A stretch of DNA of 64,000 bases from Limnohabitans sp. MMS-10A-178 (GCF_003063375.1 NZ_NERY01000003.1:124001-188000); one strand, 5' to 3'. Positions 1 to 10,783 are shown, counted from the first letter of the stretch. Notes: generated by a model not told the origin, from the letters alone. A program made the numbers and translations.

Positions 1-1408
1 AGAAGAAGTGAAAGAGGTGGTCGACTTCTTGAAAGACCCCCAGCGTTTCCAAAAACTTGGCGGCAGAATTCCCAGAGGCTTGTTGTTGGTAGGCCCACCT
101 GGTACCGGTAAAACATTGCTGGCCAAGAGCATTGCTGGCGAGGCCAAGGTGCCTTTCTTCAGTATTTCTGGTTCTGATTTCGTAGAAATGTTTGTGGGTG
201 TGGGTGCTGCCCGTGTTCGCGACATGTTCGAGAACGCCAAGAAAAATGCGCCTTGCATTATTTTCATCGACGAAATCGACGCCGTAGGCCGCCAGCGCGG
301 TGCTGGCTTGGGCGGCGGCAACGACGAACGCGAGCAAACTCTCAACCAGATGCTGGTCGAGATGGACGGCTTCGAAACCAATTTGGGCGTGATTGTGGTG
401 GCTGCCACCAACCGTCCCGACATTTTGGATGCCGCTTTGTTGCGCCCAGGTCGTTTCGATCGCCAGGTTTATGTCACATTGCCCGACATTCGCGGCCGCG
501 AACAAATCTTGGCTGTGCACATGCGCAAAATTCCAATTGGCCAAGACATGAACCCCGGCGTCATTGCCCGCGGTACACCTGGCATGAGCGGTGCCGACTT
601 GGCCAACTTGTGCAACGAAGCTGCCCTCATGGCAGCTCGCCGCAACGCCCGCGTTGTGGAAATGCAAGACTTCGAAAAAGCCAAAGACAAAATTCTGATG
701 GGCCCAGAGCGCAAGAGCATGGTCATGCCCGAAGAAGAGCGTCGCAACACGGCTTATCACGAGTCGGGCCACGCCCTCATTGGCAAACTTTTGCCCAAGT
801 GCGACCCTGTTCACAAGGTCACCATCATTCCTCGCGGCCGTGCCTTGGGTGTCACCATGAGCCTGCCCGAAAAAGACCGCTACAGCTACGACAGCGAATA
901 CATGTTGAACCAAATCAGCATGTTGTTTGGTGGCCGTATTGCCGAAGAAGTGTTCATGAAGCAAATGACCACGGGTGCCAGCAACGACTTTGAGCGTGCC
1001 ACCCAAATTGCCCGCGACATGGTCATGCGTTATGGCATGACCACGGCCTTGGGCCCCATGGTCTACGCTGAAAACGAAGGCGAAGTGTTCTTGGGTCGTT
1101 CTGTTACCAAGACCACCAACATGTCTGAGTCCACCATGCAAAAGGTTGATTCTGAAGTGCGCCGCATCATCGATGAGCAGTACAACTTGGCGCGTCGTTT
1201 GATTGAAGAAAACAGCGACAAGATGCACGCCATGGCCAAGGCCTTGCTAGAGTGGGAAACCATTGATGTCACGCAGTTGGACGACATCATGGCCGGCCGC
1301 GAACCCAAAGCACCCAAAGATTGGACCCCCCGCATTCCACCTTCCGGCAGCGACGATGCGGGTGCTCCACCTGCCGTCAAAGTAGATCCTGAGCCCAACG
1401 CGGCTTGA
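1..1408 (+). CDS. ftsH: ATP-dependent zinc metalloprotease FtsH (5' truncated)
   Basis: Membrane-anchored AAA+ protease that degrades misfolded membrane proteins and short-lived regulators. The visible part begins inside the AAA module; the N-terminal membrane segments and the start codon lie left of the window. Counting from the GTG-encoded Val at base 8, Walker A (GPPGTGKT) is at about residues 29-36. It is followed by the Walker B stretch IIFIDEIDA, the second region of homology ([20 protein letters not shown]), and the M41 zinc site HESGH at 251-255. The tail is Pro/Ala-rich and ends before a stop at 1406-1408. A UUCG hairpin follows, then folP and glmM, the order known from E. coli. The identification is certain; the start cannot be seen. 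Confidence 0.97.
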   Translation, partial: EEVKEVVDFLKDPQRFQKLGGRIPRGLLLVGPPGTGKTLLAKSIAGEAKVPFFSISGSDFVEMFVGVGAARVRDMFENAKKNAPCIIFIDEIDAVGRQRGAGLGGGNDEREQTLNQMLVEMDGFETNLGVIVVAATNRPDILDAALLRPGRFDRQVYVTLPDIRGREQILAVHMRKIPIGQDMNPGVIARGTPGMSGADLANLCNEAALMAARRNARVVEMQDFEKAKDKILMGPERKSMVMPEEERRNTAYHESGHALIGKLLPKCDPVHKVTIIPRGRALGVTMSLPEKDRYSYDSEYMLNQISMLFGGRIAEEVFMKQMTTGASNDFERATQIARDMVMRYGMTTALGPMVYAENEGEVFLGRSVTKTTNMSESTMQKVDSEVRRIIDEQYNLARRLIEENSDKMHAMAKALLEWETIDVTQLDDIMAGREPKAPKDWTPRIPPSGSDDAGAPPAVKVDPEPNAA

Positions 1409-1420
1409 TACTAAACACAC

Positions 1421-1445
1421 ACGGGGCTTCGGCCCCGTTGTTCAT
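1421..1445 (+). terminator. UUCG-capped hairpin after ftsH
   Basis: A perfect 7-bp stem (ACGGGGC / GCCCCGT, 1421-1438) closes on a TTCG tetraloop and is followed by a short T-rich run (TTGTTCATTTT). It sits between the ftsH stop and the folP start. The T-run is weak, so it may only attenuate read-through into folP. Confidence 0.6.
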
Positions 1446-1455
1446 TTTCAAAGCC

Positions 1456-2304
1456 ATGTCCCAGCCCATTTGGCAAACTTCCCGTTTCAAGATTGACTTG
1501 TCTCAACCCAAGGTCATGGCCATCGTCAATCTCACGCCCGACTCATTTTCCGATGGGGGTCGCCACAGTGCGCTGTCCTTGGCGCTTGAAAATGCACAAG
1601 CCCTGTTGGCGCAGGGTGCTGATATTTTGGACATTGGCGGCGAATCTTCACGTCCAGGAGCGGCACCAGTGAGTTTGGAGGAGGAGTTGAGCCGTGTCTT
1701 GCCCTTTTTGCGGGAGGCCGTCACTTGGCATGTTCCCATCTCGATCGACACCTACAAAAGCGAGGTGATGCAAGCCGCATTGGACTTGGGGGTCGACATC
1801 GTCAACGACATTTGGGCATTGCGGCAAGCTGGGTCTAGGCAAGTGGTAGCCCAACATGGCCAATGTGGAGTTTGCTTGATGCACATGCACCGAGACCCCC
1901 AAACCATGCTTGAGCAACCCATGGCGGGCGATGTGCTTGAACCCATTAAAAACTTCTTGTCGCAGCAAGTTTCTGCCTTGATGGATTGTGGTGTGCAAAC
2001 CAGTCGCATAGTTTTGGATCCTGGTGTGGGCTTTGGCAAAACACTGACCCAAAATTTAAGTCTGCTTCAGCGCCAGTCTGAGCTTTTGACCTTGGGCTTT
2101 CCTGTGCTGGCTGGGTGGTCTCGCAAGGGTAGCTTGGGCAAAATGACGGCCATCCAAGGAAATGCGCCCGATGCCCAAGACAGGGTGGGTGCCAGCGTGG
2201 CTGCCGCGCTCATTGCCGTTCAAAATGGCGCTTCCGTGGTTCGTGTTCACGATGTGAAAGAAACAGTGCAGGCCTTGCGTGTTTGGCAGGCTTTGAAGAA
2301 TTAA
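1456..2304 (+). CDS. folP: Dihydropteroate synthase
   Basis: Condenses p-aminobenzoate with 6-hydroxymethyl-dihydropterin pyrophosphate in folate synthesis (cytosolic, 282 aa). Family signatures seen: [16 protein letters not shown] near the N-terminus, [11 protein letters not shown], then [26 protein letters not shown] and the late GWSRKGSLG lysine region. The ATG at 1456 is preferred. An upstream in-frame start at 1405 would overlap the end of ftsH and translate through the terminator hairpin. Close spacing to glmM suggests co-transcription. High confidence in function, moderate in the exact start. Confidence 0.95.
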   Translation: MSQPIWQTSRFKIDLSQPKVMAIVNLTPDSFSDGGRHSALSLALENAQALLAQGADILDIGGESSRPGAAPVSLEEELSRVLPFLREAVTWHVPISIDTYKSEVMQAALDLGVDIVNDIWALRQAGSRQVVAQHGQCGVCLMHMHRDPQTMLEQPMAGDVLEPIKNFLSQQVSALMDCGVQTSRIVLDPGVGFGKTLTQNLSLLQRQSELLTLGFPVLAGWSRKGSLGKMTAIQGNAPDAQDRVGASVAAALIAVQNGASVVRVHDVKETVQALRVWQALKN

Positions 2305-2345
2305 AATCGAGCCATCTTCAGAAGATCCCAAAAAGAACAACAACC

Positions 2346-3674
2346 ATGACCAGAAAATACTTTGGAACCGATGGCATTCGCGGCACGGTCGGGCAAGCGC
2401 CCATCACGCCAGACTTTGTCATGCGATTGGCCCACGCGGTTGGACGCGTTTTGCGACAAAAAGAAGACCACCCGGTGGTGTTAATTGGCAAAGACACCCG
2501 CATCTCTGGGTACATGTTGGAGAGTGCGCTGGAATCTGGCTTTAACTCTGCAGGGGTTGACGTGGTTTTGTTGGGCCCAGTGCCAACGCCAGCAGTGGCC
2601 TACCTTACCCGCGCACAGCGTGCTTCCTTAGGCGTGGTAATCAGTGCAAGCCACAACCCCTATGACGACAACGGCATCAAATTTTTCAGTGCCAAGGGCA
2701 CCAAGCTCAGTGATGCTTGGGAACTATCGGTTGAAGCCTTGGTGGACGAGCCACCAGTTTGGGTCACTTCTGCCGAACTGGGTAAGGCCAAGCGCTTAGA
2801 CGATGCAGCGGGCCGATACATTGAATTTTGCAAAAGTACTTTCAGCAACGACTTCACTTTAAAGGGCATGAAGATTGTGGTGGATGGCGCCCATGGTGCT
2901 GCCTATCAAATTGCGCCCAAAGTTTTTCATGAGTTGGGCGCCGATGTCATTGCCATAGGTTGTTCGCCCGATGGCTTGAACATCAACAAGGGCGTGGGTG
3001 CAACCCACCCTGAAGCCCTGGTAGAGGCTGTCAAAGCGCATCAAGCCGACTATGGCGTTGCCCTAGATGGCGATGCCGATAGACTGCAATTGGTCGACAA
3101 ATCGGGGCGTTTGTACAACGGCGATGAGTTGCTCTATTTGATGGTTACCGACCGACTCGCGCGCGATGAAGTGGTTGCGGGTGTGGTGGGCACACTCATG
3201 ACCAACATGGCTGTAGAAGTTGCCCTTAAAAATAAAAACATCCCTTTCATTCGCAGCAAAGTGGGAGACCGCTACGTTCTAGAGGCTTTGCAAGAGAACA
3301 GTTGGTTGTTGGGCGGCGAGGGCTCTGGCCACTTATTGGCCCTAGACAAGCACACCACGGGCGATGGCCTGATCAGTGCCTTGCAAGTGCTGCAGGCCTG
3401 TGTGGCCACTGGCAAAACCATGGCCCAGTTGTTAAGCGATGTGGTGTTGTTTCCTCAGGTGCTCATCAATGTGCGTTTGGCCAAAGACCAAAATTGGAAA
3501 GATAGCCCCCAGTTGGCGCAAGCCTTGAAAGAAGTGGAAGCTGAGTTGGCCGATACCGGCCGCGTTCTAATTAGGCCCAGTGGCACCGAGCCATTGGTCC
3601 GTGTGATGGTGGAGGCCCGTGACATGGCAGTGGCGCAACGCAGCGCCGAAAAACTTGCCAATACATTGCGCTAA
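2346..3674 (+). CDS. glmM: Phosphoglucosamine mutase
   Basis: Interconverts glucosamine-6-phosphate and glucosamine-1-phosphate on the way to UDP-GlcNAc for peptidoglycan and LPS. The 442-aa protein starts [13 protein letters not shown]. The catalytic serine lies in VISASHNP at residue 102, the same position as in E. coli GlmM. The Mg-binding loop DGDADR and the C-terminal phosphate-binding loop [12 protein letters not shown] are intact. The ATG at 2346 is chosen because FGTDGIRG is the usual N-terminus; an upstream in-frame start would add a non-conserved extension overlapping folP. It ends directly against the convergent ppsR gene. Confidence 0.97.
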   Translation: MTRKYFGTDGIRGTVGQAPITPDFVMRLAHAVGRVLRQKEDHPVVLIGKDTRISGYMLESALESGFNSAGVDVVLLGPVPTPAVAYLTRAQRASLGVVISASHNPYDDNGIKFFSAKGTKLSDAWELSVEALVDEPPVWVTSAELGKAKRLDDAAGRYIEFCKSTFSNDFTLKGMKIVVDGAHGAAYQIAPKVFHELGADVIAIGCSPDGLNINKGVGATHPEALVEAVKAHQADYGVALDGDADRLQLVDKSGRLYNGDELLYLMVTDRLARDEVVAGVVGTLMTNMAVEVALKNKNIPFIRSKVGDRYVLEALQENSWLLGGEGSGHLLALDKHTTGDGLISALQVLQACVATGKTMAQLLSDVVLFPQVLINVRLAKDQNWKDSPQLAQALKEVEAELADTGRVLIRPSGTEPLVRVMVEARDMAVAQRSAEKLANTLR

Positions 3675-4496
3675 TCAATAAATCAAACGCTCAGGTTTGA
3701 TTTCTTGAAGAATGGTGGTGGCAATTTCCTCAATCGACTTGGTGGTGGTTGAAAGCCAGCGAATGCTAGAGCGGCGCATCATCGACTCGGCTTCGGCCAC
3801 TTCATGTCGGCAGTTTTCTAAGCTGGCGTACTTGGAGTTGGGGCGTCTTTCTGAGCGAATTTCTGAAAGCCGATCGGGATGTATGGTCAGGCCAAAAATC
3901 TTTTTTCGATGGGGCACCAAGGCTGGGGGCAATTGCTTGCGCTCAAAGTCTTCGGGAATGAGGGGGTAGTTGGCTGCTTTCAAACCGTGTTGCATGGCCA
4001 AGTAAAGGCTGGTGGGCGTTTTGCCACTTCGGCTCACACCGACCAAGATCACTTCTGCCTGCTCCAAATCTCGGTTGGACTGGCCGTCGTCGTGGGCCAG
4101 TGAGAAGTTGATGGCCTCAATGCGATCGTGGTAGTCCTTGCTTTTGCTGACATCCGAAAAACGACCGACTCGGTGATGCGATTTGATGCCTAACTCTTCT
4201 TCCAGAGGGTGGACAAAGGTGCTAAACATGTCAAGCAACATGCCCTTGCAACCCTCGCGAATCACGTCAAGCACTTCCATGTTCACCAAGGTGGTGAACA
4301 CAATGGGTTTGATGTTCTCAATTTCAGCGGTGTGATTGATTTGCCGCACGGCTTGGTGCGCTTTGTCTGCACTGTCAACAAAGGGCAGGCGGATGTAGCG
4401 TGTTTTCATCTCAAATTGAGCCAAGATGGCCTTGCCAAAGGTCTCGGCTGTAATTCCGGTGCCGTCGGAGATGAAAAAAACGGTTCTGTTGGGCAT
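3675..4496 (-). CDS. ppsR: Phosphoenolpyruvate synthase regulatory protein (kinase/pyrophosphorylase)
   Basis: DUF299-family bifunctional enzyme that inactivates PEP synthase by ADP-dependent phosphorylation and reactivates it by Pi-dependent dephosphorylation. At 273 aa it has the usual length. The N-terminus is the family signature [15 protein letters not shown], and the nucleotide-binding P-loop-like motif [15 protein letters not shown] is present. It diverges from ppsA, its expected target, across a 154-bp intergenic region, which strongly supports the role. The minus-strand stop abuts the glmM stop with no spacer. Confidence 0.95.
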   Translation of the reverse strand: MPNRTVFFISDGTGITAETFGKAILAQFEMKTRYIRLPFVDSADKAHQAVRQINHTAEIENIKPIVFTTLVNMEVLDVIREGCKGMLLDMFSTFVHPLEEELGIKSHHRVGRFSDVSKSKDYHDRIEAINFSLAHDDGQSNRDLEQAEVILVGVSRSGKTPTSLYLAMQHGLKAANYPLIPEDFERKQLPPALVPHRKKIFGLTIHPDRLSEIRSERRPNSKYASLENCRHEVAEAESMMRRSSIRWLSTTTKSIEEIATTILQEIKPERLIY

Positions 4497-4512
4497 TGTT
4501 GAAATTTTAACC

Positions 4513-4540
4513 TTGTGTTGCCTGACTTGCGTCCTAAAAT
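4513..4540 (+). promoter_or_regulatory. Candidate sigma-70 promoter of ppsA
   Basis: TTGTGT (4513-4518) and TAAAAT (4535-4540) are separated by 16 bp in the ppsR-ppsA divergent region. Transcription would start about 100 nt upstream of the ppsA ATG at 4651. This is pattern matching only. Confidence 0.4.
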
Positions 4541-4650
4541 CTCATTCATTATCTATCGCCTGCTGGCGTCCAGAAGTCACGTCTAAAAACAATCAAGACT
4601 CTGGAAGTTGGTTCGGGCTGAAAGTGCCGCTTTTTAACTTTGGAGTTTTT

Positions 4651-7047
4651 ATGTCTAACCTCTTTGCAAAGGACGCTTTGGTCGTGCCCTTCGAACAACT
4701 TCGGATGACCGATGTTGAGTCTGTGGGCGGTAAAAATGCCAGCTTGGGCGAGATGATTTCTCAATTGCCCAACGGTGTTCGCGTGCCTACAGGTTTTGCC
4801 ACCACCGCGCATGCTTTTCGGGCATTTTTAAAGCACGATGGCTTGGTCGATCGGATCAATCAGAAGTTGGATGCTTTGGATGTGGAGGACGTTCGAGCTT
4901 TGTCGGTGGTGGGTGCTGAAATTCGGCAGATGGTGGAGGCTCAGCCTTTCCCTGCCGACCTTGAAAAAGCCATTCGAGATCAGTTTGCCGTCCTCAGCGC
5001 GGGCAATCCGCAAGCATCTTTTGCGGTTCGCTCATCAGCCACCGCCGAAGATTTGCCCGACGCTTCATTTGCCGGTCAACAAGAAACCTTCTTGAACGTG
5101 GTGGGCATTGAAGACATTTTGCACAAAATGAAAGAGGTGTTTGCCTCTTTGTACAACGACCGCGCCATCAGTTACCGCGTGCACAAAGGTTTTGCGCACG
5201 CAGAAGTGGCCTTGTCTGCCGGTGTGCAGCGCATGGTGCGTTCCGACTTAGGGGCAGCTGGCGTCATGTTCACCATTGACACCGAAACCGGTTTTGAAGA
5301 AGTGGTGTTCATCACTTCCAGTTATGGCTTGGGCGAAACGGTGGTGCAGGGCGCCGTCAACCCCGACGAGTTTTATGTGCACAAGCCCATGTTGGCTGTT
5401 GGCAAAAATGCGGTCATACGGCGCAATTTGGGCTCCAAGCTCATCCAAATGATTTTCTCAACGCCCGAGGAAAAAGCCGCCTCAGGCAAGCTGGTCAAAA
5501 CCGTTGATGTGGCCATGGAGTTGCGCAACCGTTACTCGCTCACCGATGCCGACATTACCCAGCTGGCGCAATATGCCATGGTGATTGAAAAGCACTATGG
5601 CCGCCCCATGGACATTGAATGGGGCAAGGACGGCACCGATGGCCTGCTTTACATTTTGCAAGCCCGCCCAGAGACTGTGAAAAGTCAGTCTAAGGGCACA
5701 GCCGAATTGCGCTACAAGCTCAAAGGCAAGGGCACCGTTCTGGCGGAGGGCAGAGCCATTGGCCAAAAAATTGGCACTGGCCCAGTCCGTCTGGTTCACA
5801 GCATTTCCGAAATGGACCAAGTGCAGCCAGGCGATGTGCTGGTGACTGACATGACCGATCCCAATTGGGAACCGGTCATGAAGCGCGCTAGCGCCATTGT
5901 GACCAACCGAGGAGGGCGCACATGCCACGCGGCCATCATTGCTCGCGAGTTGGGCATTCCAGCTGTGGTGGGTTGTGGCAATGCCACCGAGCTTTTGAAA
6001 GACGGTACGCTGGTCACGGTCAGTTGTGCAGAGGGCGACACAGGTCGCATCTACGACGGCTTGCTAGAAACCGAAGTGACCGAGGTTATTCGCGGCACCA
6101 TGCCCGATATTGCAACCAAGATCATGATGAACGTTGGCAACCCGCAGCTGGCATTTGATTTTGCCCAGCTGCCCAATCAAGGTGTGGGCCTTGCGCGCTT
6201 GGAGTTCATCATCAACAACAACATTGGTGTGCACCCCAAAGCCATTTTGGACTACCCCAACATCGATGCTGATCTGAAAAAAGCGGTGGAATCCGTTGCC
6301 CGTGGGCACGCTTCACCCAAGGCTTTTTACATCGACAAAGTAACCGAAGGCGTGGCCAGCATTGCAGCCGCGTTCTGGCCCAAGCCTGTCATTGTTCGCT
6401 TGTCAGACTTTAAGAGCAATGAATACCGCAAACTCATTGGCGGTAGCCGCTACGAGCCCGAGGAAGAAAATCCCATGCTGGGCTTTCGTGGGGCGGCGCG
6501 TTATATCAGCCAAGACTTTGGTGAAGCATTTGCCATGGAGTGCCAAGCCATCAAGCGAGTGCGAGGTGAGATGGGCCTCACCAATGTGCAGGTAATGGTT
6601 CCTTTTGTGCGCACCTTGGGACAGGCCGATCGCGTGACTCAGCTCTTGGCCAAACACGGCCTGCAACGTGGCCAAGACGACTTGAAAGTCATCATGATGT
6701 GCGAAGTGCCTAGTAACGCCATCTTGGCTGAAAAGTTTTTAGAGTTCTTTGACGGATTTTCAATCGGCTCTAACGACCTGACGCAACTCACTTTGGGCTT
6801 AGACCGAGACTCTGGTTTGGAGTTGCTTGCGGCAGATTTTGACGAGCGCGATTTGGCGGTGCAAACCTTGATTTCCCAAGCCATCCAAGCTTGCCTGAGC
6901 CAGGGCAAGTATGTGGGCATTTGCGGTCAAGGGCCCAGCGATCACCCCGACTTTGCGCGCTGGCTCATGTCACAGGGCATCAGCTCCATCTCTTTGAACC
7001 CAGACACAGTGGTTGAAACCTGGATGCAGCTAGGAAAAGCAGATTGA
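4651..7047 (+). CDS. ppsA: Phosphoenolpyruvate synthase
   Basis: Makes PEP, AMP and Pi from pyruvate and ATP, the gluconeogenic entry during growth on C2/C3 acids. The 798-aa protein has the N-terminal ATP-grasp pyruvate-phosphate dikinase domain ([30 protein letters not shown]). The swivelling phosphohistidine domain carries [15 protein letters not shown] with the catalytic His at 426. The C-terminal PEP-binding barrel has [17 protein letters not shown] and [10 protein letters not shown]. The ATG at 4651 gives the usual length; the reading frame is open upstream but overlaps ppsR. Its stop overlaps the start of the downstream symporter, so the two are probably translationally coupled. Confidence 0.97.
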   Translation: MSNLFAKDALVVPFEQLRMTDVESVGGKNASLGEMISQLPNGVRVPTGFATTAHAFRAFLKHDGLVDRINQKLDALDVEDVRALSVVGAEIRQMVEAQPFPADLEKAIRDQFAVLSAGNPQASFAVRSSATAEDLPDASFAGQQETFLNVVGIEDILHKMKEVFASLYNDRAISYRVHKGFAHAEVALSAGVQRMVRSDLGAAGVMFTIDTETGFEEVVFITSSYGLGETVVQGAVNPDEFYVHKPMLAVGKNAVIRRNLGSKLIQMIFSTPEEKAASGKLVKTVDVAMELRNRYSLTDADITQLAQYAMVIEKHYGRPMDIEWGKDGTDGLLYILQARPETVKSQSKGTAELRYKLKGKGTVLAEGRAIGQKIGTGPVRLVHSISEMDQVQPGDVLVTDMTDPNWEPVMKRASAIVTNRGGRTCHAAIIARELGIPAVVGCGNATELLKDGTLVTVSCAEGDTGRIYDGLLETEVTEVIRGTMPDIATKIMMNVGNPQLAFDFAQLPNQGVGLARLEFIINNNIGVHPKAILDYPNIDADLKKAVESVARGHASPKAFYIDKVTEGVASIAAAFWPKPVIVRLSDFKSNEYRKLIGGSRYEPEEENPMLGFRGAARYISQDFGEAFAMECQAIKRVRGEMGLTNVQVMVPFVRTLGQADRVTQLLAKHGLQRGQDDLKVIMMCEVPSNAILAEKFLEFFDGFSIGSNDLTQLTLGLDRDSGLELLAADFDERDLAVQTLISQAIQACLSQGKYVGICGQGPSDHPDFARWLMSQGISSISLNPDTVVETWMQLGKAD

Positions 7048-9161
7048 AGTCAGAGACATCCTTCCAGAAAAAGTATGCCGCCTACCAATGGCGCTTACAT
7101 CGCAACGTTTTAATTTACGTGGTGTTGCTGCTTTTTTTGCTGGGTGTCATGGGGTGGGCGGAACATGAGGGACTTTCCAGAAATTTGATTGGCCCCATTT
7201 TCCTTTTCTCGACGGTCATGATTTATGCCCTGATAGGTGTCGCGGGGCGCACTTCAGATGCTGAAGAATATTATGTGGCTGGCAGGCGCATCCCGGCTTT
7301 TTACAACGGCATGGCCACCGCTGCCGATTGGATGAGTGCGGCATCGTTTATCAGTTTGGCTGGCGCGCTTTATTTACAAGGCTTTTCGGGCACTGGCGGT
7401 CAAGCCGGCGGCTTGGCATATGTCATGGGGTGGACAGGTGGATTTTGCTTGGTGGCTTTGCTCATCGCTCCCCATTTAAGGGCCATGAACTTGTACACCT
7501 TGCCCGATTTTTTCAGTCAACGTTTTGGCGGTCGGTGGCCAAGGCTGTTGGCGGCTTGGGCAGCCATTTTGTGTTCATTCACTTATGTGGTGGCACAAAT
7601 TTATGGCATTGGCCTCATTGCGTCACGTCTCACGGGTGTGCAGTTTGAAATCGGTATTTTGCTCGGACTGGGTGGTGTTTTGCTGTGTTCTTTCTTGGGC
7701 GGAATGCGAGCCATCACTTGGACTCAAGTGGCCCAATACATCATTTTGCTCATAGCATTTTTAATTCCAGTGTCGTGGCTGGCCTACAAACAATTGGGAA
7801 CGCCTTGGGCACCATTGGCGTATGGCTCGCAAATTTCTAAAATTGCAGAACTCGAGCAAAAACTCATTGCCGATCCGTCGGAGTTGGCAGTCCGCCAAGA
7901 GTATGCCCGCCGCGCAGAAGCGTTGCGCGCCAAACTTGAAAATGTTGAAGAGTCCTTGCTCAAAGAGCGGCAAAGCCTAGAGCAAAAAGTACGCGATTTG
8001 AAACTTCAAAATGCCGAGTATTCGGTCATTGCGCAAGTTCGGCGAGAGTTGCAAGCATTGCCTAAAAATGCGGCATCGGCCAAAGAGGTGTGGCAAAAAG
8101 CCTTGCAAGAGAATGTTGAGCGATCTCAAGTTTTAGGGGGCATGCCGCTTCATGGCAAGCCTTTCCAGGGGGACCCTGATGGCACCCCCCAAGAGCAAGA
8201 AATTTACCAGCACTCAAGAATCAATTTTGTGGCACTCATTTTTTGCTTGATGGCCGGTACGGCTGGCTTGCCACATTTGCTCACTCGCTTCTACACCGTC
8301 CCAAATGAGTCTGAAGCGCGCTTGTCTGTGGCTTGGTCGTTGCTGTTCATTGCCATCTTGTATTTGAGCGCGCCTGCATTGGCGGTGCTTGTGAAGTTTG
8401 AGGTCATGAATAATTTGGTGGGCAGTTCTTTTTCAGAATTACCCCATTGGCTTGCCCAGTGGGCGCGTGTCGACAGTGCTTTGGTGGAAGTGTCCGATGT
8501 CAACCGCGATGGTGTTTTGCAGTTTGGCGAGCTTAAGTTGGGGGCCGACATGATCATGCTGGCCAGTCCCGAAATGGCAGGCTTGCCTTACGTCATTTCA
8601 GGATTGGTGGCAGCAGGCGGGTTTGCCGCGGCCTTGTCTACAGCTGACGGCCTTCTTTTGACAATCAGCAATGCGTTTGTTCACGACATGCGCTTGGGTA
8701 CCAAAAACGGCATTGAGACAGAAGAGGGGCGAGTGATTTTGTCGAAGTTTGCTTTGCTGGCCGTGGCCATGTGTGCCGCCATGGTGGCAGCTTGGAAGCC
8801 AGCGCAAATTTTGGCCTTGGTCTCGGCGTCTTTTTCTTTGGCGGCATCTGCCTTCTTCCCGGGCATGATCATGGGAATTTTCTGGAAAGGTGCAAGCCGA
8901 AAAGGGGTTGTTTTGGGAATGTTGCTGGGCTTGGCCACCACGCTTTGCTACATGATTCTGAACGCACCTACTGTTCGAATTGCTCTCGATTGGACCGCTG
9001 AAACTGGCCTTTTTTTAGGAATCCAGCCCATATCTGCTGGCATTTTGGGAGTGCCTGTTGGATTTTTGGCTATTTTCTTGGGAAGTTTGTTTTGGCCAGA
9101 CCGCCCCGAATCGCTCGCAGGACAAGATTCACCCTCTCAAAACCCCTTCCCAGGCCTCTAA
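7044..9161 (+). CDS. Sodium:solute symporter (VC_2705-like) with inserted coiled coil and EF-hand
   Basis: Inner-membrane transporter of the SSS family, 705 aa, related to acetate permease-type carriers. The N-terminal half has several hydrophobic helices with the SSS-like stretch [25 protein letters not shown]. Two unusual soluble segments interrupt the membrane core. One is a long charged, heptad-like region at about residues 263-362. The other is [12 protein letters not shown] at 485-496, which fits the 12-residue EF-hand loop (D1, N3, D5, G6, E12). A TTG start at 7044 is chosen because AGGAAAAG lies just upstream and no ATG occurs before the first membrane helix. It overlaps the ppsA stop. 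The substrate is unknown; acetate or pyruvate is an inference from the neighbour. Confidence 0.82.
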   Translation: MKSETSFQKKYAAYQWRLHRNVLIYVVLLLFLLGVMGWAEHEGLSRNLIGPIFLFSTVMIYALIGVAGRTSDAEEYYVAGRRIPAFYNGMATAADWMSAASFISLAGALYLQGFSGTGGQAGGLAYVMGWTGGFCLVALLIAPHLRAMNLYTLPDFFSQRFGGRWPRLLAAWAAILCSFTYVVAQIYGIGLIASRLTGVQFEIGILLGLGGVLLCSFLGGMRAITWTQVAQYIILLIAFLIPVSWLAYKQLGTPWAPLAYGSQISKIAELEQKLIADPSELAVRQEYARRAEALRAKLENVEESLLKERQSLEQKVRDLKLQNAEYSVIAQVRRELQALPKNAASAKEVWQKALQENVERSQVLGGMPLHGKPFQGDPDGTPQEQEIYQHSRINFVALIFCLMAGTAGLPHLLTRFYTVPNESEARLSVAWSLLFIAILYLSAPALAVLVKFEVMNNLVGSSFSELPHWLAQWARVDSALVEVSDVNRDGVLQFGELKLGADMIMLASPEMAGLPYVISGLVAAGGFAAALSTADGLLLTISNAFVHDMRLGTKNGIETEEGRVILSKFALLAVAMCAAMVAAWKPAQILALVSASFSLAASAFFPGMIMGIFWKGASRKGVVLGMLLGLATTLCYMILNAPTVRIALDWTAETGLFLGIQPISAGILGVPVGFLAIFLGSLFWPDRPESLAGQDSPSQNPFPGL

Positions 9162-9170
9162 TTCCTAGGC

Positions 9171-9226
9171 TATAATAGCGGGCTTAGCCTTGCTGCACCC
9201 CGTCCGACGCTGGGGGTAGCTTTTTT
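9171..9226 (+). promoter_or_regulatory. rpsF promoter -10 and leader hairpin (S6:S18-type or attenuator)
   Basis: A perfect TATAAT (9171-9176) has only a weak -35 (TTCCCA at 9147-9152). Downstream, GCTGCACCCC (9192-9201) pairs with GGGGGTAGC (9212-9220) with one bulged A. The loop contains CCG, and six Ts follow (9221-9226). The hairpin lies in the rpsF 5' leader, where many bacteria place an RNA bound by the S6:S18 complex that presents CCG. It also looks like an intrinsic terminator, so attenuation is an alternative. Confidence 0.5.
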
Positions 9227-9262
9227 CAATACCTCAAAGGTAAAAACCCAAAAGGAGTTTCA

Positions 9263-9628
9263 ATGCGTCATTACGAAATCATTTTGCTGATTCATCCGGA
9301 TCAGAGCGAACAAGTTCCAGCCATGCTGGAGCGTTACAAAGGCATGATTGTTGCCGGCGGTGGAAAAATTCACCGTGTCGAAGACTGGGGTCGCCGCCAG
9401 TTGGCCTACCAAATTAACAAGTTGGGCAAAGCCCACTACTTGTGCGTGAACATTGAAGCTGATCAGGCTGTGATGGCCGAACTCGAACACGCCTTCAAGT
9501 TCAACGATGCCGTTTTGCGCCACATGACTGTTCTCAAGAAGAAAGCCGAAACAGGCCCATCTTCCATGATGAAACAAGTCGAGCGCGAAGAAGCTCGCAA
9601 AGCCCAACAAGCCGAGTTTGCAGGCTAA
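9263..9628 (+). CDS. rpsF: 30S ribosomal protein S6
   Basis: Small-subunit platform protein that dimerises with S18 on 16S rRNA. The 121-aa sequence begins [19 protein letters not shown] and carries the family signature [19 protein letters not shown] strong Shine-Dalgarno (AAAGGAG) precedes the ATG. It is the first gene of the rpsF-priB-rpsR-rplI operon, behind a structured leader. The C-terminal tail is charged and Lys/Glu/Ala-rich, as is common in betaproteobacteria. Confidence 0.98.
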   Translation: MRHYEIILLIHPDQSEQVPAMLERYKGMIVAGGGKIHRVEDWGRRQLAYQINKLGKAHYLCVNIEADQAVMAELEHAFKFNDAVLRHMTVLKKKAETGPSSMMKQVEREEARKAQQAEFAG

Positions 9629-9646
9629 TCACATTCGTTAACAGGA

Positions 9647-9943
9647 GTGACGGAACAAAACCACCTTGAATTAACCGCTGGTATCGCAGAGCAAAAAGCA
9701 ATTCGATACACACCGGCTGGATTACCAGTCATTGACTTGGTCCTAGAGCACAGCTCTAGCATGCAAGAAGCGGGAGTTCTCAGACAGGTCAAAGCCACAG
9801 TGAAAGCTGTTGCCATCGGATCTGTTGCAGAGCGAATTCAAACCCAGCCCATTGGCAGCGTTTGGAAATTCAGCGGGTTTTTGGCCACACCCAAAAACGG
9901 AAAAAATGTGATTCTGCATATTCAAGAATTCAAGACACTTTAA
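9647..9943 (+). CDS. priB: Primosomal replication protein N
   Basis: Single OB-fold, ssDNA-binding protein of the PriA-PriB-DnaT primosome that restarts stalled forks. The 98-aa sequence has the PriB core LELTAGIAEQKAIRYTPAGLPV and the C-terminal PIGSVWKFSGFLATP. Its place between rpsF and rpsR is diagnostic. The only plausible start is a GTG at 9647; the AGGAG there overlaps the start codon itself, so initiation probably depends on coupling to rpsF translation. The start is less certain than the gene. Confidence 0.93.
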   Translation: MTEQNHLELTAGIAEQKAIRYTPAGLPVIDLVLEHSSSMQEAGVLRQVKATVKAVAIGSVAERIQTQPIGSVWKFSGFLATPKNGKNVILHIQEFKTL

Positions 9944-9958
9944 TTTTCAGGAGGCCCC

Positions 9959-10240
9959 ATGGCCACTTTCAAAAAATTCAACAAAGACAAGCGCCCCAAG
10001 CGCAACACCCAGTCATTGCTGTTCAAGCGCAAGCGTTTCTGCCGCTTCACAGTCACAGGCGTGGAAGAGATTGATTACAAAGACGTCGACACATTGCGCG
10101 ACTTCATCGCCGAAAACGGCAAAATCATTCCCGCTCGTTTGACAGGCACACGCGCCATTTATCAGCGCCAATTGAACACAGCCATCAAGCGCGCTCGCTT
10201 CTTGGCCATGTTGCCTTACAGCGACCAGCACAAAGTTTAA
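9959..10240 (+). CDS. rpsR: 30S ribosomal protein S18
   Basis: Small-subunit protein, partner of S6. The 93-aa sequence has a basic N-terminus and the S18 signature [31 protein letters not shown] lies a few bases upstream of the ATG. It sits 15 bp after priB and 11 bp before rplI. Confidence 0.98.
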   Translation: MATFKKFNKDKRPKRNTQSLLFKRKRFCRFTVTGVEEIDYKDVDTLRDFIAENGKIIPARLTGTRAIYQRQLNTAIKRARFLAMLPYSDQHKV

Positions 10241-10251
10241 GGAGAACAACC

Positions 10252-10704
10252 ATGCAAATCATTCTGCTCGATAAGGTTGTGAACCTTGGCAATTTGGGTG
10301 AAATCGTTAAAGTGAAAGACGGTTACGCTCGCAACTTCTTGATCCCCAGCGGTCGTGCACGTCGCGCCACTGAAGCCAACAAAGCCGAGTTTGAAGCACG
10401 CCGTGCTGAACTCGAAAAAGCCGCTGCTGCCAAATTGGCCGAAGCGCAAGCTCAAGGTGAAAAACTGGCTGGCGCAGTGGTCAAGATCACTCAGAAAGCT
10501 GGCGTTGATGGCCGTTTGTTCGGTTCCGTCACCAACCACGACATTGCGGAAGAGTTGAACAAGTCAGGCTACGCCTTGGCTAAGTCACAAATTCGCATGC
10601 CCAACGGTCCTATCAAAATGGTGAGCGAATCTTCCGTGGCTGTGGCTTTGCACACAGACGTGGTGGTTGAAGTAACTGTTTCTGTCTACGGCGAAACAGC
10701 TTAA
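10252..10704 (+). CDS. rplI: 50S ribosomal protein L9
   Basis: Large-subunit protein at the base of the L1 stalk, involved in frame maintenance. The 150-aa sequence has the N-terminal [32 protein letters not shown], the long Ala/Glu/Lys-rich connecting helix (about residues 40-75), and the C-terminal domain containing [14 protein letters not shown]. It is the last gene of the operon and is followed by a strong terminator. Confidence 0.98.
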   Translation: MQIILLDKVVNLGNLGEIVKVKDGYARNFLIPSGRARRATEANKAEFEARRAELEKAAAAKLAEAQAQGEKLAGAVVKITQKAGVDGRLFGSVTNHDIAEELNKSGYALAKSQIRMPNGPIKMVSESSVAVALHTDVVVEVTVSVYGETA

Positions 10705-10721
10705 TTTCAAGCTCTCCCCCA

Positions 10722-10761
10722 AAGCCGCCTGTCGCATGAAGTTTGCGACAAGCGGCTTTTT
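10722..10761 (+). terminator. Intrinsic terminator of the rpsF-rplI operon
   Basis: AAGCCGC-x-TGTCGCA (10722-10736) pairs with TGCGACA-x-GCGGCTT (10744-10758). This makes a 14-bp stem with one internal mismatch and a 7-nt loop, followed by a T-run. Confidence 0.9.
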
Positions 10762-10783
10762 AGTTTCTGGCCCCTTATTTGGT

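Noticed and set aside
253..993. 246-codon open frame in another frame of ftsH
   Set aside because: It is Arg/His/Cys-rich, a typical out-of-frame translation of a conserved gene; FtsH motifs are intact in the real frame.
1405..1455. Upstream start for folP inside the ftsH stop
   Set aside because: It would translate through the terminator hairpin and add 17 non-conserved residues; the ATG at 1456 fits better.
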